This document shows, in pieces, positions 48,059 through 56,362 of a stretch of DNA of 64,000 nt. The notes under the pieces were generated by a model. The model had not been told where the DNA came from, did not search any database, and saw only the letters and a list, made by a program, of their open reading frames with translations. Position 1 is the first letter of the stretch. The number at the start of each line of letters is the position of its first letter. The stretch comes from Subsaximicrobium wynnwilliamsii (GTDB lineage: Bacteria; Bacteroidota; Bacteroidia; Flavobacteriales; Flavobacteriaceae). A program made the position numbers and the translations under genes. The stretch covers positions 1-64,000 of the forward strand of contig NZ_VORM01000010.1 in assembly GCF_007997225.1 (NCBI RefSeq). Reading direction: 5' to 3'.

Positions 48059-48838
48059 ATGAAGTTCCAAGCCATCAGCATAGTGTTTGTTTTATTGGTG
48101 TTTCAAACCGTGCTTTTTGCACAGTCTGATGGCATGGTTTTCATTGAAGGTAGTCGGTATTTGCCGCTCTACGGGAGGGATTCCACTGTGGTTGAGGTCA
48201 AGGATTTTTTGATGGACCAATATCCTGTCACTAATGCAGATTATGAAAAATTTGTAAAGGATAACCCAAAGTGGCGCAAATCCAAAGTCATCAAATTATT
48301 CGCCGATGACAGCTATTTGAATAATTGGAAAAATGATCTGGAGCTCAAGCATAGTGAACGAGCTGACAGTCCGGTGACTTTTGTTTCTTGGTTTGCAGCC
48401 AAGGCCTATTGCGATTGTCAAGACAAGCGTTTACCAACGGTAGATGAATGGGAATATGTAGGGATGGCCGATGAAACAACCAAAGATGCACGATCAAAAA
48501 AGGCCTATAATGAACAAATCTTAGCTTGGTACGAAGCGCCAAGATCTAATGAGAATAGCATTGGGCAAACCCCAAAAAATGCTTATGGCGTCTATGATCT
48601 CCATGGCTTGGTGTGGGAGTGGACCCAAGATTTCAACTCGGTAATGATCACGGGCGAATCCAGAAAAGATAAGGATCTCGACAATAACTTGTTCTGCGGA
48701 AGTGCTGCAGTCAACGCCACAGACCTTATGAACTATGCAGCCTTTATGCGCTACGCCGTTCGCGGAAGCCTGAAAGCCAAATACGCCATGAAGAACCTCG
48801 GGTTTAGATGTGTGAAAGATAGTGCTATTGACCAATAG
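48059..48838 (+). CDS. nirV: NirV-like formylglycine-generating-enzyme family protein
   Basis: This 259-residue exported protein (signal about 1-21) has the SUMF1/FGE fold: MVFIEGSRYLPLYG, FLMDQYPVTNADYEKFV, PVTFVSWFAAKAYCDCQDKRLPTVDEWEYVG and a C-terminal RYAVRGSLKAKYAMKNLGFRCV. An FGE-family gene directly after nirK is called nirV in denitrifiers; its role is unclear, perhaps in maturation of NirK. Spacing of 4 bp indicates cotranscription. Confidence 0.88.
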   Translation: MKFQAISIVFVLLVFQTVLFAQSDGMVFIEGSRYLPLYGRDSTVVEVKDFLMDQYPVTNADYEKFVKDNPKWRKSKVIKLFADDSYLNNWKNDLELKHSERADSPVTFVSWFAAKAYCDCQDKRLPTVDEWEYVGMADETTKDARSKKAYNEQILAWYEAPRSNENSIGQTPKNAYGVYDLHGLVWEWTQDFNSVMITGESRKDKDLDNNLFCGSAAVNATDLMNYAAFMRYAVRGSLKAKYAMKNLGFRCVKDSAIDQ

Positions 48839-49006
48839 GCAACTAAGAAACAAGAACCCAGACCGCTTACTTCTAAAAGGCTCTCACAGGTCGCTTTTGG
48901 AATTGACCCTAAAAATTGTGTAAAAGTCATTGAACCCAAAGTCGTTATCAATTGGTAGTACGACAGACTTCAATTTTGACATAAAACACAGTAAAAACCT
49001 AAAAAA

Positions 49007-49726
49007 ATGAAATCAATAAAACTAGTTATAACCGCAATAATCATCATTGCCACTATGCTGTCTTGCAACTCGAATAGCTCCAAAAAAGGGCAGGAGGAAG
49101 CAACACTTTACGAATGCCCAATGCATTGTGAAGGCGATAAAACCTATGATGAACCTGGCTCTTGTCCGGTTTGTAAAATGGATTTGGTTCCTGTTTCAGA
49201 ATTGGAAACCAAAGCCCTAGTTGCCACTGAAATTTCCGAAGCATCCATTTTCAACCTCACTACCCAATGGCATACTGAAGAAGACAAGGAAATTCAGCTA
49301 AAGGATTTAAAAGGAAAAACCTTGGTCATGGTCATGATCTATACCTCTTGCAAAGCAGCCTGCCTCAGATTGGTGGCCGATATGCGCGCCATTGAAGAAA
49401 AAATTCCCGATGTGCGTATCAAGGACATCGCGTTTGTGATGGTAAGTATCGACCCTGAAGTGGATACGCCAGAACGTCTCAAAGCATTTGCCAAGGAAAA
49501 TTATATGGATGATGAGCAATGGACCTTCCTTCAAGGTACTGAGAGTGGTGTGCGGGAATTTGCCAATGTACTTTCCATGAAATACAAGGAAATTTCTCCA
49601 ATAGATTTCTCACACTCCAACATCATTAGTGTCTTTAACCCAGGAGGGGAATTGGTGCACCAACAGGAAGGTTTGGGCGTCAATAATGATGAAACCCTTG
49701 AAAGCATTATGCAACTTACCAATTAA
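49007..49726 (+). CDS. SCO family protein with heavy-metal-binding domain
   Basis: The 239-residue lipoprotein (Cys20 in TMLSC) has a short metal-binding module (about 35-65, YECPMHCEGDKTYDEPGSCPVCKMDLVP) and a Sco thioredoxin-like domain (about 75-235) with the copper motif SCKAAC and a later histidine in DFSHSNII. Sco proteins deliver copper to the CuA site of oxidases and probably NosZ or NirK. The fused CPMH...CPVCKM module is common in Bacteroidota copper proteins. Confidence 0.9.
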   Translation: MKSIKLVITAIIIIATMLSCNSNSSKKGQEEATLYECPMHCEGDKTYDEPGSCPVCKMDLVPVSELETKALVATEISEASIFNLTTQWHTEEDKEIQLKDLKGKTLVMVMIYTSCKAACLRLVADMRAIEEKIPDVRIKDIAFVMVSIDPEVDTPERLKAFAKENYMDDEQWTFLQGTESGVREFANVLSMKYKEISPIDFSHSNIISVFNPGGELVHQQEGLGVNNDETLESIMQLTN

Positions 49727-49892
49727 ATACGCCTAGTCCTAATTGGCGTGTGCTTAAGAATGAGAACCAAACTGGCGGAAAGCAGAATGTAGAATGCAAT
49801 GCTGTTTATTTTCCAGACCATTCTGTTTGGTCTCACAAATTTCAAGTCGAAAAATGACTTACTAAGCCTTAAACTCATAAAAACGATTTAGT

Positions 49893-51158
49893 ATGAAATA
49901 TCTCGCAATAATCCTTTGCTTAGGATTTGGCATGGAAAACTTTGCCCAAAATTTTGAAATTTCGGCGCAGTTAAGGCCACGTCTAGAGTACAGACATGGT
50001 TTTAAAACCCTGTTTCAAGACAGCGAAGATGCGGCAGTGTTTGTGTCGCAACGCAGCCGCTTGAATCTTGGCTATACGACTGAAAAATTAAACCTCTATT
50101 TGAGCCTACAAAATGTGAGGATCTGGGGCGAAGTGGCTACCATGGCCACTGCAGATGTGAACGGAACCGCCGTTCATGAAGCTTGGGCTGAGGTCAATTT
50201 GAATTCCCAGATCGCTTTTAAATTTGGCCGCCAGGAATTGGTGTACGACGATGAGCGTCTTTTTGGGAATGTCGATTGGGCACAACAAGCCCGCAGTCAT
50301 GATGCATTGTTGTTTCGCTTTAAACCAAGTGCCAAGCATCAATTGGATTTGGGGCTCGCCATTAACGCAGAAAGGGAAAGCATATTTGAACAAGAGTATC
50401 TGGTCAATGAGTACAAATCAATGCAATACCTTTGGTACCACACCAATCTCAAAAACATCAAACTTAGCTTAATCGCGCTCAATACAGGTTATGCTTTTGA
50501 AGATGATGCTGCCGAGCAGGAAATCGATTATTTTCAGACTTTTGGCACACATCTCAACTACGGAAAAAATCGGATGAAAACAGATGCCTCACTTTATTAT
50601 CAAACTGGGCAGCTTGCCAATGCAGATTTAAGTGCATACAATGCATCACTGAATGCAACCTATTCCATTTCGAAAGTATTTTCAGCAGGTCTTGGTGCGG
50701 AATACATTTCTGGTACCGATATGGATGCAACAAACGGTAAATTGGAATCTTTCAATCCGCTGTTTGGTACCAACCACAAATTCAATGGGTTGATGGATTA
50801 TTTTTACGTGGGAAACCACATCAATTCTGTGGGTTTAATAGATTTGAATGCGAAATTAATCTATCACAACGCCAAATTTTCAGCACAATTGGTACCACAT
50901 TTGTTTTCTTCCGCAGCAACTATTGTCAACAGCACGAATCAAAAAGTGGACGATAATTTAGGCACAGAAATTGATTTGACCCTGGACTACCACCTTACAA
51001 AAGACCTGTCTTTTCACGCAGGCTATTCGCATTTGTTCGCTACAGAAAGTATGGAGACCTTAAAGGGAGGCAACAGCGATGCCACTAATAATTGGGCCTG
51101 GTTTATGATCAACGTGAATCCGAGTTTGTTTAAAACCAGCTTCAGTAAAAAAGAATAG
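49893..51158 (+). CDS. Alginate-export-like outer-membrane porin
   Basis: The 421-residue protein has a signal peptide (about 1-18) and a beta-barrel pattern resembling the AlgE/alginate export family: ISAQLRPRLEYRHGF, FVSQRSRLNLGYTTEKLNLYLSLQNVRIWGE and AWAEVNLNSQIAFKFGRQELVYDDERLFG. In flavobacteria such porins often lie near nitrite or nitrate respiration genes, so passage of a small anion is possible. No alginate genes are nearby. Confidence 0.82.
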   Translation: MKYLAIILCLGFGMENFAQNFEISAQLRPRLEYRHGFKTLFQDSEDAAVFVSQRSRLNLGYTTEKLNLYLSLQNVRIWGEVATMATADVNGTAVHEAWAEVNLNSQIAFKFGRQELVYDDERLFGNVDWAQQARSHDALLFRFKPSAKHQLDLGLAINAERESIFEQEYLVNEYKSMQYLWYHTNLKNIKLSLIALNTGYAFEDDAAEQEIDYFQTFGTHLNYGKNRMKTDASLYYQTGQLANADLSAYNASLNATYSISKVFSAGLGAEYISGTDMDATNGKLESFNPLFGTNHKFNGLMDYFYVGNHINSVGLIDLNAKLIYHNAKFSAQLVPHLFSSAATIVNSTNQKVDDNLGTEIDLTLDYHLTKDLSFHAGYSHLFATESMETLKGGNSDATNNWAWFMINVNPSLFKTSFSKKE

Positions 51159-51257
51159 CTGGTTGAGTGAGATCGTTTAGTTGCAGATGCCAACAATTGA
51201 AAATTCAACCTAAAAAAGTTGATTTATAGACTTAGATGCCTTTAGTGGCAGGTGACA

Positions 51258-51959
51258 TCACTCCAATGTACTTAAGGCAATCTCAATCATGGTTTCAAAG
51301 GTAGATTCCCTTTCTTCAGTAGTGGTGGTTTCCTTAGTGACCAAAGAGTCGGAAATGGTTAAAATAGAGAGCGCTTTTACTTGGTGTCTTGCGGCGATGG
51401 TATACAATCCGGCGGTTTCCATCTCTACGCAAAGCACGCCAAATTTTGCCCACTTTTTGTAGGTGTTCACATCATCTTCATAAAACTCGTCTGATGACAG
51501 CACATTACCGGCCTTGATTTCAATCTGTTTTGATTTGGCATAGGATGCAGCTTTCATAAACAGTTCAAAATTGGCGGTTGGTGCATAATCTGCATTGAAA
51601 AACCGCGAGTTATTGATGCCCGAAGTAGAGGAAGCCGCCATGGCAATCACAATATCGCGAATATTAACTTCTTTATTATAAGAACCTGCCGAGCCCACCC
51701 TGATCAGGTTCTTTGCACCGAAGTTATTGATGAGCTCATGACAATAAATCAATGCCGAAGGAATGCCCATGCCAGTACCTTGCACAGAAACCGCTTTGCC
51801 CTTGTAGGTTCCCGTGTACCCGAGCATGCCCCTAACGTCGTTATAGAGTATAGGGTTTTCAAAAAAAGTTTCGGCAATCCATTTAGCCCTTAATGGGTCT
51901 CCTGGCAACAAGACGGTTTCGGCAATCTCGCCTTTTTTCGCTTCAATGTGAACACTCAT
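51258..51959 (-). CDS. deoD: Purine-nucleoside phosphorylase
   Basis: DeoD splits purine nucleosides with phosphate to give the base and (deoxy)ribose-1-phosphate. The 233 residues match the hexameric bacterial type: AETVLLPGDPLRAKWIAE, MLGYTGTYKGKAVSVQGTGMG, RVGSAGSY and VEMETAGLY are all present. It starts 14 bp after the flavin-binding protein gene's stop and probably shares its promoter. Confidence 0.95.
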   Translation of the reverse strand: MSVHIEAKKGEIAETVLLPGDPLRAKWIAETFFENPILYNDVRGMLGYTGTYKGKAVSVQGTGMGIPSALIYCHELINNFGAKNLIRVGSAGSYNKEVNIRDIVIAMAASSTSGINNSRFFNADYAPTANFELFMKAASYAKSKQIEIKAGNVLSSDEFYEDDVNTYKKWAKFGVLCVEMETAGLYTIAARHQVKALSILTISDSLVTKETTTTEERESTFETMIEIALSTLE

Positions 51960-51973
51960 AAATGCTGTTTCGT

Positions 51974-52429
51974 TTATTGAGAATCGTTGCTCATTCTACC
52001 AGTAAGCTCGTCGATATTGATGACAAAGACGATAGGGATGTCGTCGCCTTTAATCCTGGCAGAAAATTCACTGATAAAGTTGAGATCATTATGCTCTGCC
52101 TGAAGAATGGCATCTTTTACACCCAACGAAAATTCGTGCAGCAAGGCTTTGGCATCTGGCCCTTCCAGTTCTTCGAAATTGCCGTGCGCCACGACCGATT
52201 TCCACTGTTTGATTGATGTGATTTCAGATACGCCTATCGATACTGGCTCATGCAAGCGCATGGCAGTAATTTTATGGCCTTCGCCGGAATAACAAATTAT
52301 TCTGTCATCCTTATACAAATAGGTAATTGGAACCACAAAGGGTCTGTTTTGATAGATATAACTCAAATCGCCAATATAATTTTGGTTCAAGAGTAGCTCA
52401 CACTGTTTTTTGTTTAAGGGTTTTATCAT
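51974..52429 (-). CDS. Pyridoxamine-phosphate-oxidase-like flavin-binding protein
   Basis: This 151-residue protein has the split-barrel fold of the PNPOx/NimA group: CELLLNQNYIGDLSYIYQNRPFVVPITYLY, then KITAMRLHEPVSIGVSEI. Such proteins bind FMN or heme and reduce various compounds. Its promoter carries the same FNR-like architecture as nirK and nosZ, which suggests a role at low oxygen or under nitrosative stress. Substrate is unknown. Confidence 0.83.
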   Translation of the reverse strand: MIKPLNKKQCELLLNQNYIGDLSYIYQNRPFVVPITYLYKDDRIICYSGEGHKITAMRLHEPVSIGVSEITSIKQWKSVVAHGNFEELEGPDAKALLHEFSLGVKDAILQAEHNDLNFISEFSARIKGDDIPIVFVINIDELTGRMSNDSQ

Positions 52430-52453
52430 GATGAAGGCGTTTTAAATACGGTT

Positions 52454-52497
52454 TAAATATAAGCAAGCTTCCTATTGCACACAATGATTTTTATCAT
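52454..52497 (-). promoter_or_regulatory. FNR/CRP-like promoter of the flavin-protein/deoD unit
   Basis: Read on the minus strand, ATGATAAAAATCAT (52484-52497) is followed after exactly 22 bp by TATATTTA (52454-52461). The half-sites TGAT...ATCA equal the classical FNR box core. Spacing equals that of the nos, nirK and Usp promoters. Confidence 0.7.
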
Positions 52498-52515
52498 CTC
52501 ACTTGTTGGGAACGG

Positions 52516-52977
52516 TTATTTCCAGAATTCATCGTCGCTCTTATCCACAAAGTCTTCGGGTTGATGAATGGTTTCAATATACCGCAATTGTTCTTCAGTG
52601 GCGACCTTTTGGATCTCTGGGAACAGCACGCGTTCTTCAAAGCGAATGTGCTGCTCTAACTCTTCTTCAATTTTACTAAGTGTTTTAGTATCCTCATTTT
52701 TTTCAGCAAATAAACGCTTGATGCGTCTGTGATCGGCCAAAGCACTTTTGACCTTTTCATGATCGTTGCCTATGATGGGGAAAATGTATTTTTCTTCCAC
52801 TTCAAAATGCGGAATCAAATGGTTTTCATAAAACCAATCGGCATAGACCCGTATACGTGCTGGAGCGACATCCTTGTTGAATCCTGAACGTATTTTCCAG
52901 CTTAAAAGGAGTCCGTGATGGTGTTGTCTACTTAAAGGTTGTAAGGCTTTATGGCGTTTTTGAGGTTTGTCTTTCAT
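52516..52977 (-). CDS. Hemerythrin-domain protein
   Basis: The 153-residue four-helix protein has the histidine and glutamate pattern of hemerythrins: RQHHHGLLLSWKI, ENHLIPHFEVEEKYIFP, DHRRIKRLF and EQHIRFEERVLFPEI. It would hold a di-iron centre binding O2 or NO. It overlaps the membrane-protein gene upstream by 29 bp and belongs to the ric operon, pointing to NO handling. Confidence 0.9.
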   Translation of the reverse strand: MKDKPQKRHKALQPLSRQHHHGLLLSWKIRSGFNKDVAPARIRVYADWFYENHLIPHFEVEEKYIFPIIGNDHEKVKSALADHRRIKRLFAEKNEDTKTLSKIEEELEQHIRFEERVLFPEIQKVATEEQLRYIETIHQPEDFVDKSDDEFWK

Positions 52978-54274
52978 GGGTTTTGCTGCTTATGAATTTG
53001 TAAATGAATAGGAATAGCCCTAATGGCAATAAGATACTAAAGCTGAATAAGAATGCATAGTAATTTAACAGGATTCCCTTACCAAAATAAAACTGATACC
53101 CTTGAATCGCCAAAAGAATTTCGGTTAGGAAAATACCCAGTAAAAAGCTGTAAATCCCAAAATTCAGGGTCTTGCCCATTTTCCGGAAATACATCTGCGA
53201 AATAAATGCCAACAGAAAGCTGGAGATGATCCCCAACATGACCAAATGGATGAAACCAATGATGAAATTGCGATGGGAGAAAAGGACGTTCGCAAAACTT
53301 GGTAATAAGGTAATCACTGGCAACACAATTTTGAGAATCACACAAATCAACGCAAAGCGATAGAGATTAGTGATAACGGGTGGTTTAAACTGAAAAAAGG
53401 CATATAGTTTGGGCCGAATCAATTTTAAGAAGGCGATCAAGGTGGCCATCTGTAAAATCACGCCAATTGCATTGAGGAGTAAGAGACCTTCAAAAGGCGC
53501 AAACCACTGCAACGGAAGCGCAAAAGTAAGTACGGTGGCGCTAATGAGTAGCACAAAAAACCTTTTGAAAGCGGTTGAATATTCGATTTCTAAAAGATGA
53601 AAAAAGACGGCGAGTACCGCAATCAAAAACCAACCATTAAATTGAAAATGCAAAAAGAACTGTATGGCAATTTGAAAAAATGCCGAAGCTTGGCCTAAAA
53701 TTGCGGCTGCAGGTCCCAAGCACCATACGCCTATGGTAGAAATGACCATGAACAACAGTGCTGCTTTAAGTAAATATTGGGTGGCTTTGGATTTGGTTTG
53801 CTGCTGTGTCCAGACTAAATACACAAAATAGTAGCTGCAAAAAATATGTAATGTTGAAAATGTGATTGAAATAGCCGCATAGCCTTGAACCGGAAAGCTG
53901 AGCATCATCCCAACCACACTCAATTGCGTGACCCAAAATAAGCGCGTAAAAACTGGTTTATTAATCTCACAGGGTTTTATTCCCAGATGCTTGAATCGTT
54001 TTTCCTTTTTTTTTTGGAATTTGGGATTTGTTTTTTTTGGGATTTGATACCTCGTATGCTTGCATCGAGGTAGTTCATTGGGTATGAAATAATGTACAAT
54101 AAGCAAATACAACATCAAATAGACCCAGCCCAACATCGCCACATGCGAATGTGCGTGGGTCAAGAAACGATAATTCAATCCAATGGGAGCAATAAAGCTA
54201 TAGCGCAAAGCCAGCCCCATAAGTGCGGCTACAAGAAAATTGATAAGGCAGATAATGACCAGTCTTTTTGGCAT
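52949..54274 (-). CDS. Polytopic His-rich membrane protein, heme-copper/NnrS-like
   Basis: The 441-residue protein has about twelve membrane helices. Near the second it carries LTHAHSHVAMLGWV, and further histidines sit in STLHIF, FLHFQFNGW, FFHLLE, SHRNF and IGFIHLVMLG, a spread recalling heme-copper oxidase subunit I or NnrS. It lies in an operon with ric and hemerythrin, so NO or heme chemistry is likely; no family is certain. A Lys-rich loop of about 40 residues (about 70-110) is encoded by A10 and A8 runs and looks like an inserted low-complexity piece. Its ATG overlaps the stop of a 38-aa ORF. Confidence 0.78.
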   Translation of the reverse strand: MPKRLVIICLINFLVAALMGLALRYSFIAPIGLNYRFLTHAHSHVAMLGWVYLMLYLLIVHYFIPNELPRCKHTRYQIPKKTNPKFQKKKEKRFKHLGIKPCEINKPVFTRLFWVTQLSVVGMMLSFPVQGYAAISITFSTLHIFCSYYFVYLVWTQQQTKSKATQYLLKAALLFMVISTIGVWCLGPAAAILGQASAFFQIAIQFFLHFQFNGWFLIAVLAVFFHLLEIEYSTAFKRFFVLLISATVLTFALPLQWFAPFEGLLLLNAIGVILQMATLIAFLKLIRPKLYAFFQFKPPVITNLYRFALICVILKIVLPVITLLPSFANVLFSHRNFIIGFIHLVMLGIISSFLLAFISQMYFRKMGKTLNFGIYSFLLGIFLTEILLAIQGYQFYFGKGILLNYYAFLFSFSILLPLGLFLFIYKFISSKTHERQTSKTP

Positions 54275-54390
54275 TATAAAGCGATTTGCTGCTTGAGCTT
54301 ACAAGTTAAAAACAAATCACTTCCCTCGATGGCTTTGGCTGTGTTTTTTGATGATTTCTCTCGAAAATCATTTGTAATACAGTTAGGCAT
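54274..54390 (-). CDS. Small ORF (38 aa) between ric and the His-rich membrane protein
   Basis: The ATG at 54390 opens a frame that begins MPNCITNDFREKSSKNTAKA and ends LTCKLKQQIAL. Its TAA shares TAATG with the start of the membrane-protein gene, the coupling seen between the other operon members, and it begins 32 bp after the ric stop. It has two cysteines (residues 4 and about 30) and is basic and soluble-looking. It matches nothing I know. It fills an otherwise unexplained 148-bp gap in a tight operon. The gap also contains an 11-bp inverted repeat (54318-54328 with 54394-54404), so an RNA element is an alternative. Confidence 0.55.
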   Translation of the reverse strand: MPNCITNDFREKSSKNTAKAIEGSDLFLTCKLKQQIAL

Positions 54391-54422
54391 CCCAAGGGAA
54401 GTGATCATTCAACTAAACAAAA

Positions 54423-55154
54423 TTAAGCAAATTGTTGTTCGAGCTTCACAGCTTCTGGGAACAAGATGTTGTTTTCTAAATGAATGTGTAATTGCAAATC
54501 TTTTTCAAATTCCTCAAGCATGGCAAAAGTCACTTGATAGGTGTTGCATCCATCGGCAGGCGGCGTATAATTGTCGCTCAAGGCTGCAATCTCTCTAAAT
54601 CGAACACCTTCATTATCATGATCTTGCATCATCGTGGCAATCGGGTTTTTGACCGTGCCGAATCCTGGTGCTTTTACTTCAGTATTTGCCAACTTGGCTT
54701 TGACCATGTTTTTGATGAAGGGGAATAACATCAATTCCTCTTTTTTCATGTGCGCTGCGAGTTCTCCTGCAGATGCAGTAAAAAGCTCGTTGATTTTGAA
54801 TAACTCGGGATGGCGTTCGCCGTGTACTTTGCACAACTTATCTAAAAACTGTCGCAATACCGGTGTTTTTTCCTCGACGTAGCGGTGGTGTTTTTTCTCG
54901 ATATACTCCGCCAATAAATCCAAAGGCCAGGATTTGTAGTCAATGCTTTGGTCTGATTTTGAGTTCATGCTGGCATCAAGCTCCCCTAATAATTGGTCGC
55001 AATCGATATCATTTTTCTCGCAGACTTCAGCCAGCGTTCGGTTTCCTCTGCAGCAAAAGTCAATCTTGTGTTTTGAGAATACAGCTGCGGTTCTAAAATC
55101 TTCAGCCACGAATTGGCCAATCTGTTTTTGGGTGTCTCTTTGTAAGGTTTCCAT
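54423..55154 (-). CDS. ric: Iron-sulfur cluster repair di-iron protein
   Basis: Ric (ScdA/YtfE) repairs iron-sulfur clusters damaged by NO or oxidants. The 243 residues show the N-terminal ScdA domain (about 10-75, RTAAVFSKHKIDFCCRGNRTLAEVC) and a hemerythrin-like domain (about 85-240) with AEYIEKKHHRY, HGERHPEL, AHMKKEELMLFPFI, MMQDHDNEG and LHIHLENNILFPEAV. It is preceded by a GGATAAATTTATCC palindrome and an Rrf2 regulator gene. Confidence 0.95.
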   Translation of the reverse strand: METLQRDTQKQIGQFVAEDFRTAAVFSKHKIDFCCRGNRTLAEVCEKNDIDCDQLLGELDASMNSKSDQSIDYKSWPLDLLAEYIEKKHHRYVEEKTPVLRQFLDKLCKVHGERHPELFKINELFTASAGELAAHMKKEELMLFPFIKNMVKAKLANTEVKAPGFGTVKNPIATMMQDHDNEGVRFREIAALSDNYTPPADGCNTYQVTFAMLEEFEKDLQLHIHLENNILFPEAVKLEQQFA

Positions 55155-55226
55155 AATGTGTCCCGATCTGTCTTTAATTTTGGATCTTTCTGGGTAATTT
55201 AAATGTTAGTACTCAGTTTTTATTTC

Positions 55227-55240
55227 GGATAAATTTATCC
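55227..55240 (-). promoter_or_regulatory. Perfect palindrome over the ric -7 box
   Basis: GGATAAATTTATCC is a 14-bp perfect palindrome whose centre TAAATTTA is a plausible -7 box, about 75 bp before the ric start. It matches the operators before rrf2 and nirK, suggesting repression by the Rrf2 protein through blocking the -7 element. Confidence 0.7.
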
Positions 55241-55284
55241 TTTTTATGTTCAAATTTTTTTTCGATAGTGCTTCGTGCGCGCTT

Positions 55285-55719
55285 CTAGAGTTTCAAAAAG
55301 GAAACACCAGATTTAATATCCTTCGCCAGTAACTCAAGCGTGGTATTCTCTAGCATGTTTCTTAAATCATTTCGAATGAACACAAATTGATCGTGTAAGG
55401 AGCATGGGTGTTCTTCATCACACACCTTAAAGCCCAAACCGCAGCCATGCAACAATTGGTCTCCATCTATGGCAGTTACAATTTGGGAAAGTTTGATCTT
55501 GGCAATATCTTCTTTGTTGATTTCAAAACCGCCATACGCGCCTTTTACCGAATTCACGATGTTATGCTTGACAAGCGCCTGCAAGATCTTTGCAGTGAAT
55601 GCTTGTGGTGAGTTGATTTCCGCAGAAATCTCTTTGGGGCTCACGCGGTTGTCATTATACGAATTGATCGCAATAAAAATGGAGGCTTTGATGCCGTATT
55701 CGCAAGCTTTAGAAAACAT
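55285..55719 (-). CDS. Rrf2 family transcriptional regulator, NsrR-like
   Basis: From MFSKACEYGIKASIFIA (55719) the protein has 144 residues: a winged-helix N-terminus and a cysteine loop HGCGLGFKVCDEEHPC (about 93-108) with three cysteines spaced C-x6-C-x5-C, as in iron-sulfur Rrf2 sensors such as NsrR and IscR. The ATG at 55740 would add seven atypical residues. It most likely senses NO or cluster damage and controls ric and itself through the GGATAAATTT-type palindromes. That link is inference. Confidence 0.9.
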   Translation of the reverse strand: MFSKACEYGIKASIFIAINSYNDNRVSPKEISAEINSPQAFTAKILQALVKHNIVNSVKGAYGGFEINKEDIAKIKLSQIVTAIDGDQLLHGCGLGFKVCDEEHPCSLHDQFVFIRNDLRNMLENTTLELLAKDIKSGVSFLKL

Positions 55720-55756
55720 AGTGTGTGTTTTGTGGTACAAATATAACCAAAGTTCT

Positions 55757-55779
55757 TAATTAAGACAAATTTATCCGAA
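55757..55779 (-). promoter_or_regulatory. Putative autoregulatory operator of rrf2
   Basis: This 23-bp stretch is identical to 46526-46548 before nirK. On the minus strand it contains GGATAAATTTGTCT with a perfect -7 box TAAATTTG inside. The start site would be near 55760, about 40 nt before the chosen ATG. Confidence 0.7.
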
Positions 55780-55831
55780 ATGTATTTCCAAATAATTTTA
55801 TCCTTTTTGATCTAAGATTTATTAGGTAAGC

Positions 55832-56260
55832 CTAGAGTTGATTTAGCAAAAATTTGATCAAATCGGTAGTGGTTACAATCCCCACCAATTCATCATTTTC
55901 AATGACGGGTAATGCATTGAATTCTTTTGCAGTCAGGATTTTTGCGACTTCTTTTACCGTAGTGTCTGGAGTGATGGTCGCTACAGTTTTGGCCATGACT
56001 TGGTGGATGGTGAACATATCGTAAACCGTTGTTTCTATATCGTGGGCATCGCCATTTTCATCTTCAATGGCATCGGCTACGCTAATACGCAAAATATCAG
56101 AATGGCTCAAAATTCCCACAATTTTATTTTCATGAACAATGGGGATGTGTTTGATCTTGTTTTCTTTCAACACGGTTTCCGCCTGCTCTAAAGTACTATT
56201 GAGCGGTAGGGTAATGACTCTTGAGGTCATGATGTCTTTTACAATGGCACTTTTATTCAT
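55832..56260 (-). CDS. Tandem CBS-domain protein
   Basis: The 142-residue protein consists of two CBS motifs (about 10-60 and 85-140): VKDIMTSRVITLPLNSTLEQAE...HIPIVHENKIVGILSHSDIL and VMAKTVATITPDTTVKEV...ALPVIENDELVGIVTTTDLI. CBS pairs bind adenosyl nucleotides and sense energy state. A TATCTTTA element at 56286-56293 is a possible -7 box. It has no attached effector domain. Confidence 0.9.
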   Translation of the reverse strand: MNKSAIVKDIMTSRVITLPLNSTLEQAETVLKENKIKHIPIVHENKIVGILSHSDILRISVADAIEDENGDAHDIETTVYDMFTIHQVMAKTVATITPDTTVKEVAKILTAKEFNALPVIENDELVGIVTTTDLIKFLLNQL

Positions 56261-56362
56261 GGCAGTTTGGTTTTTTTTTCAGGTCTAAAGATAGTATTTT
56301 CAATCGAAAATCATTCAAATACCGCGGCTTTACAACAGCTTTAACGCTGCTGCTATTTTTAG

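Noticed and set aside
48839-49006. Regulatory palindrome before the Sco gene
   Set aside because: The spacer was read for TGAY-N4-RTCA and GGATAAATTT-type motifs and neither is present.
35401-51158. Canonical NO reductase (NorB/NorC or qNOR)
   Set aside because: No protein with the full set of NorB features was found among the plus-strand respiratory genes.
54092-54598. 168-codon plus-strand frame opposite ric and the membrane protein
   Set aside because: It is antisense to two well-supported genes and shows no family resemblance.
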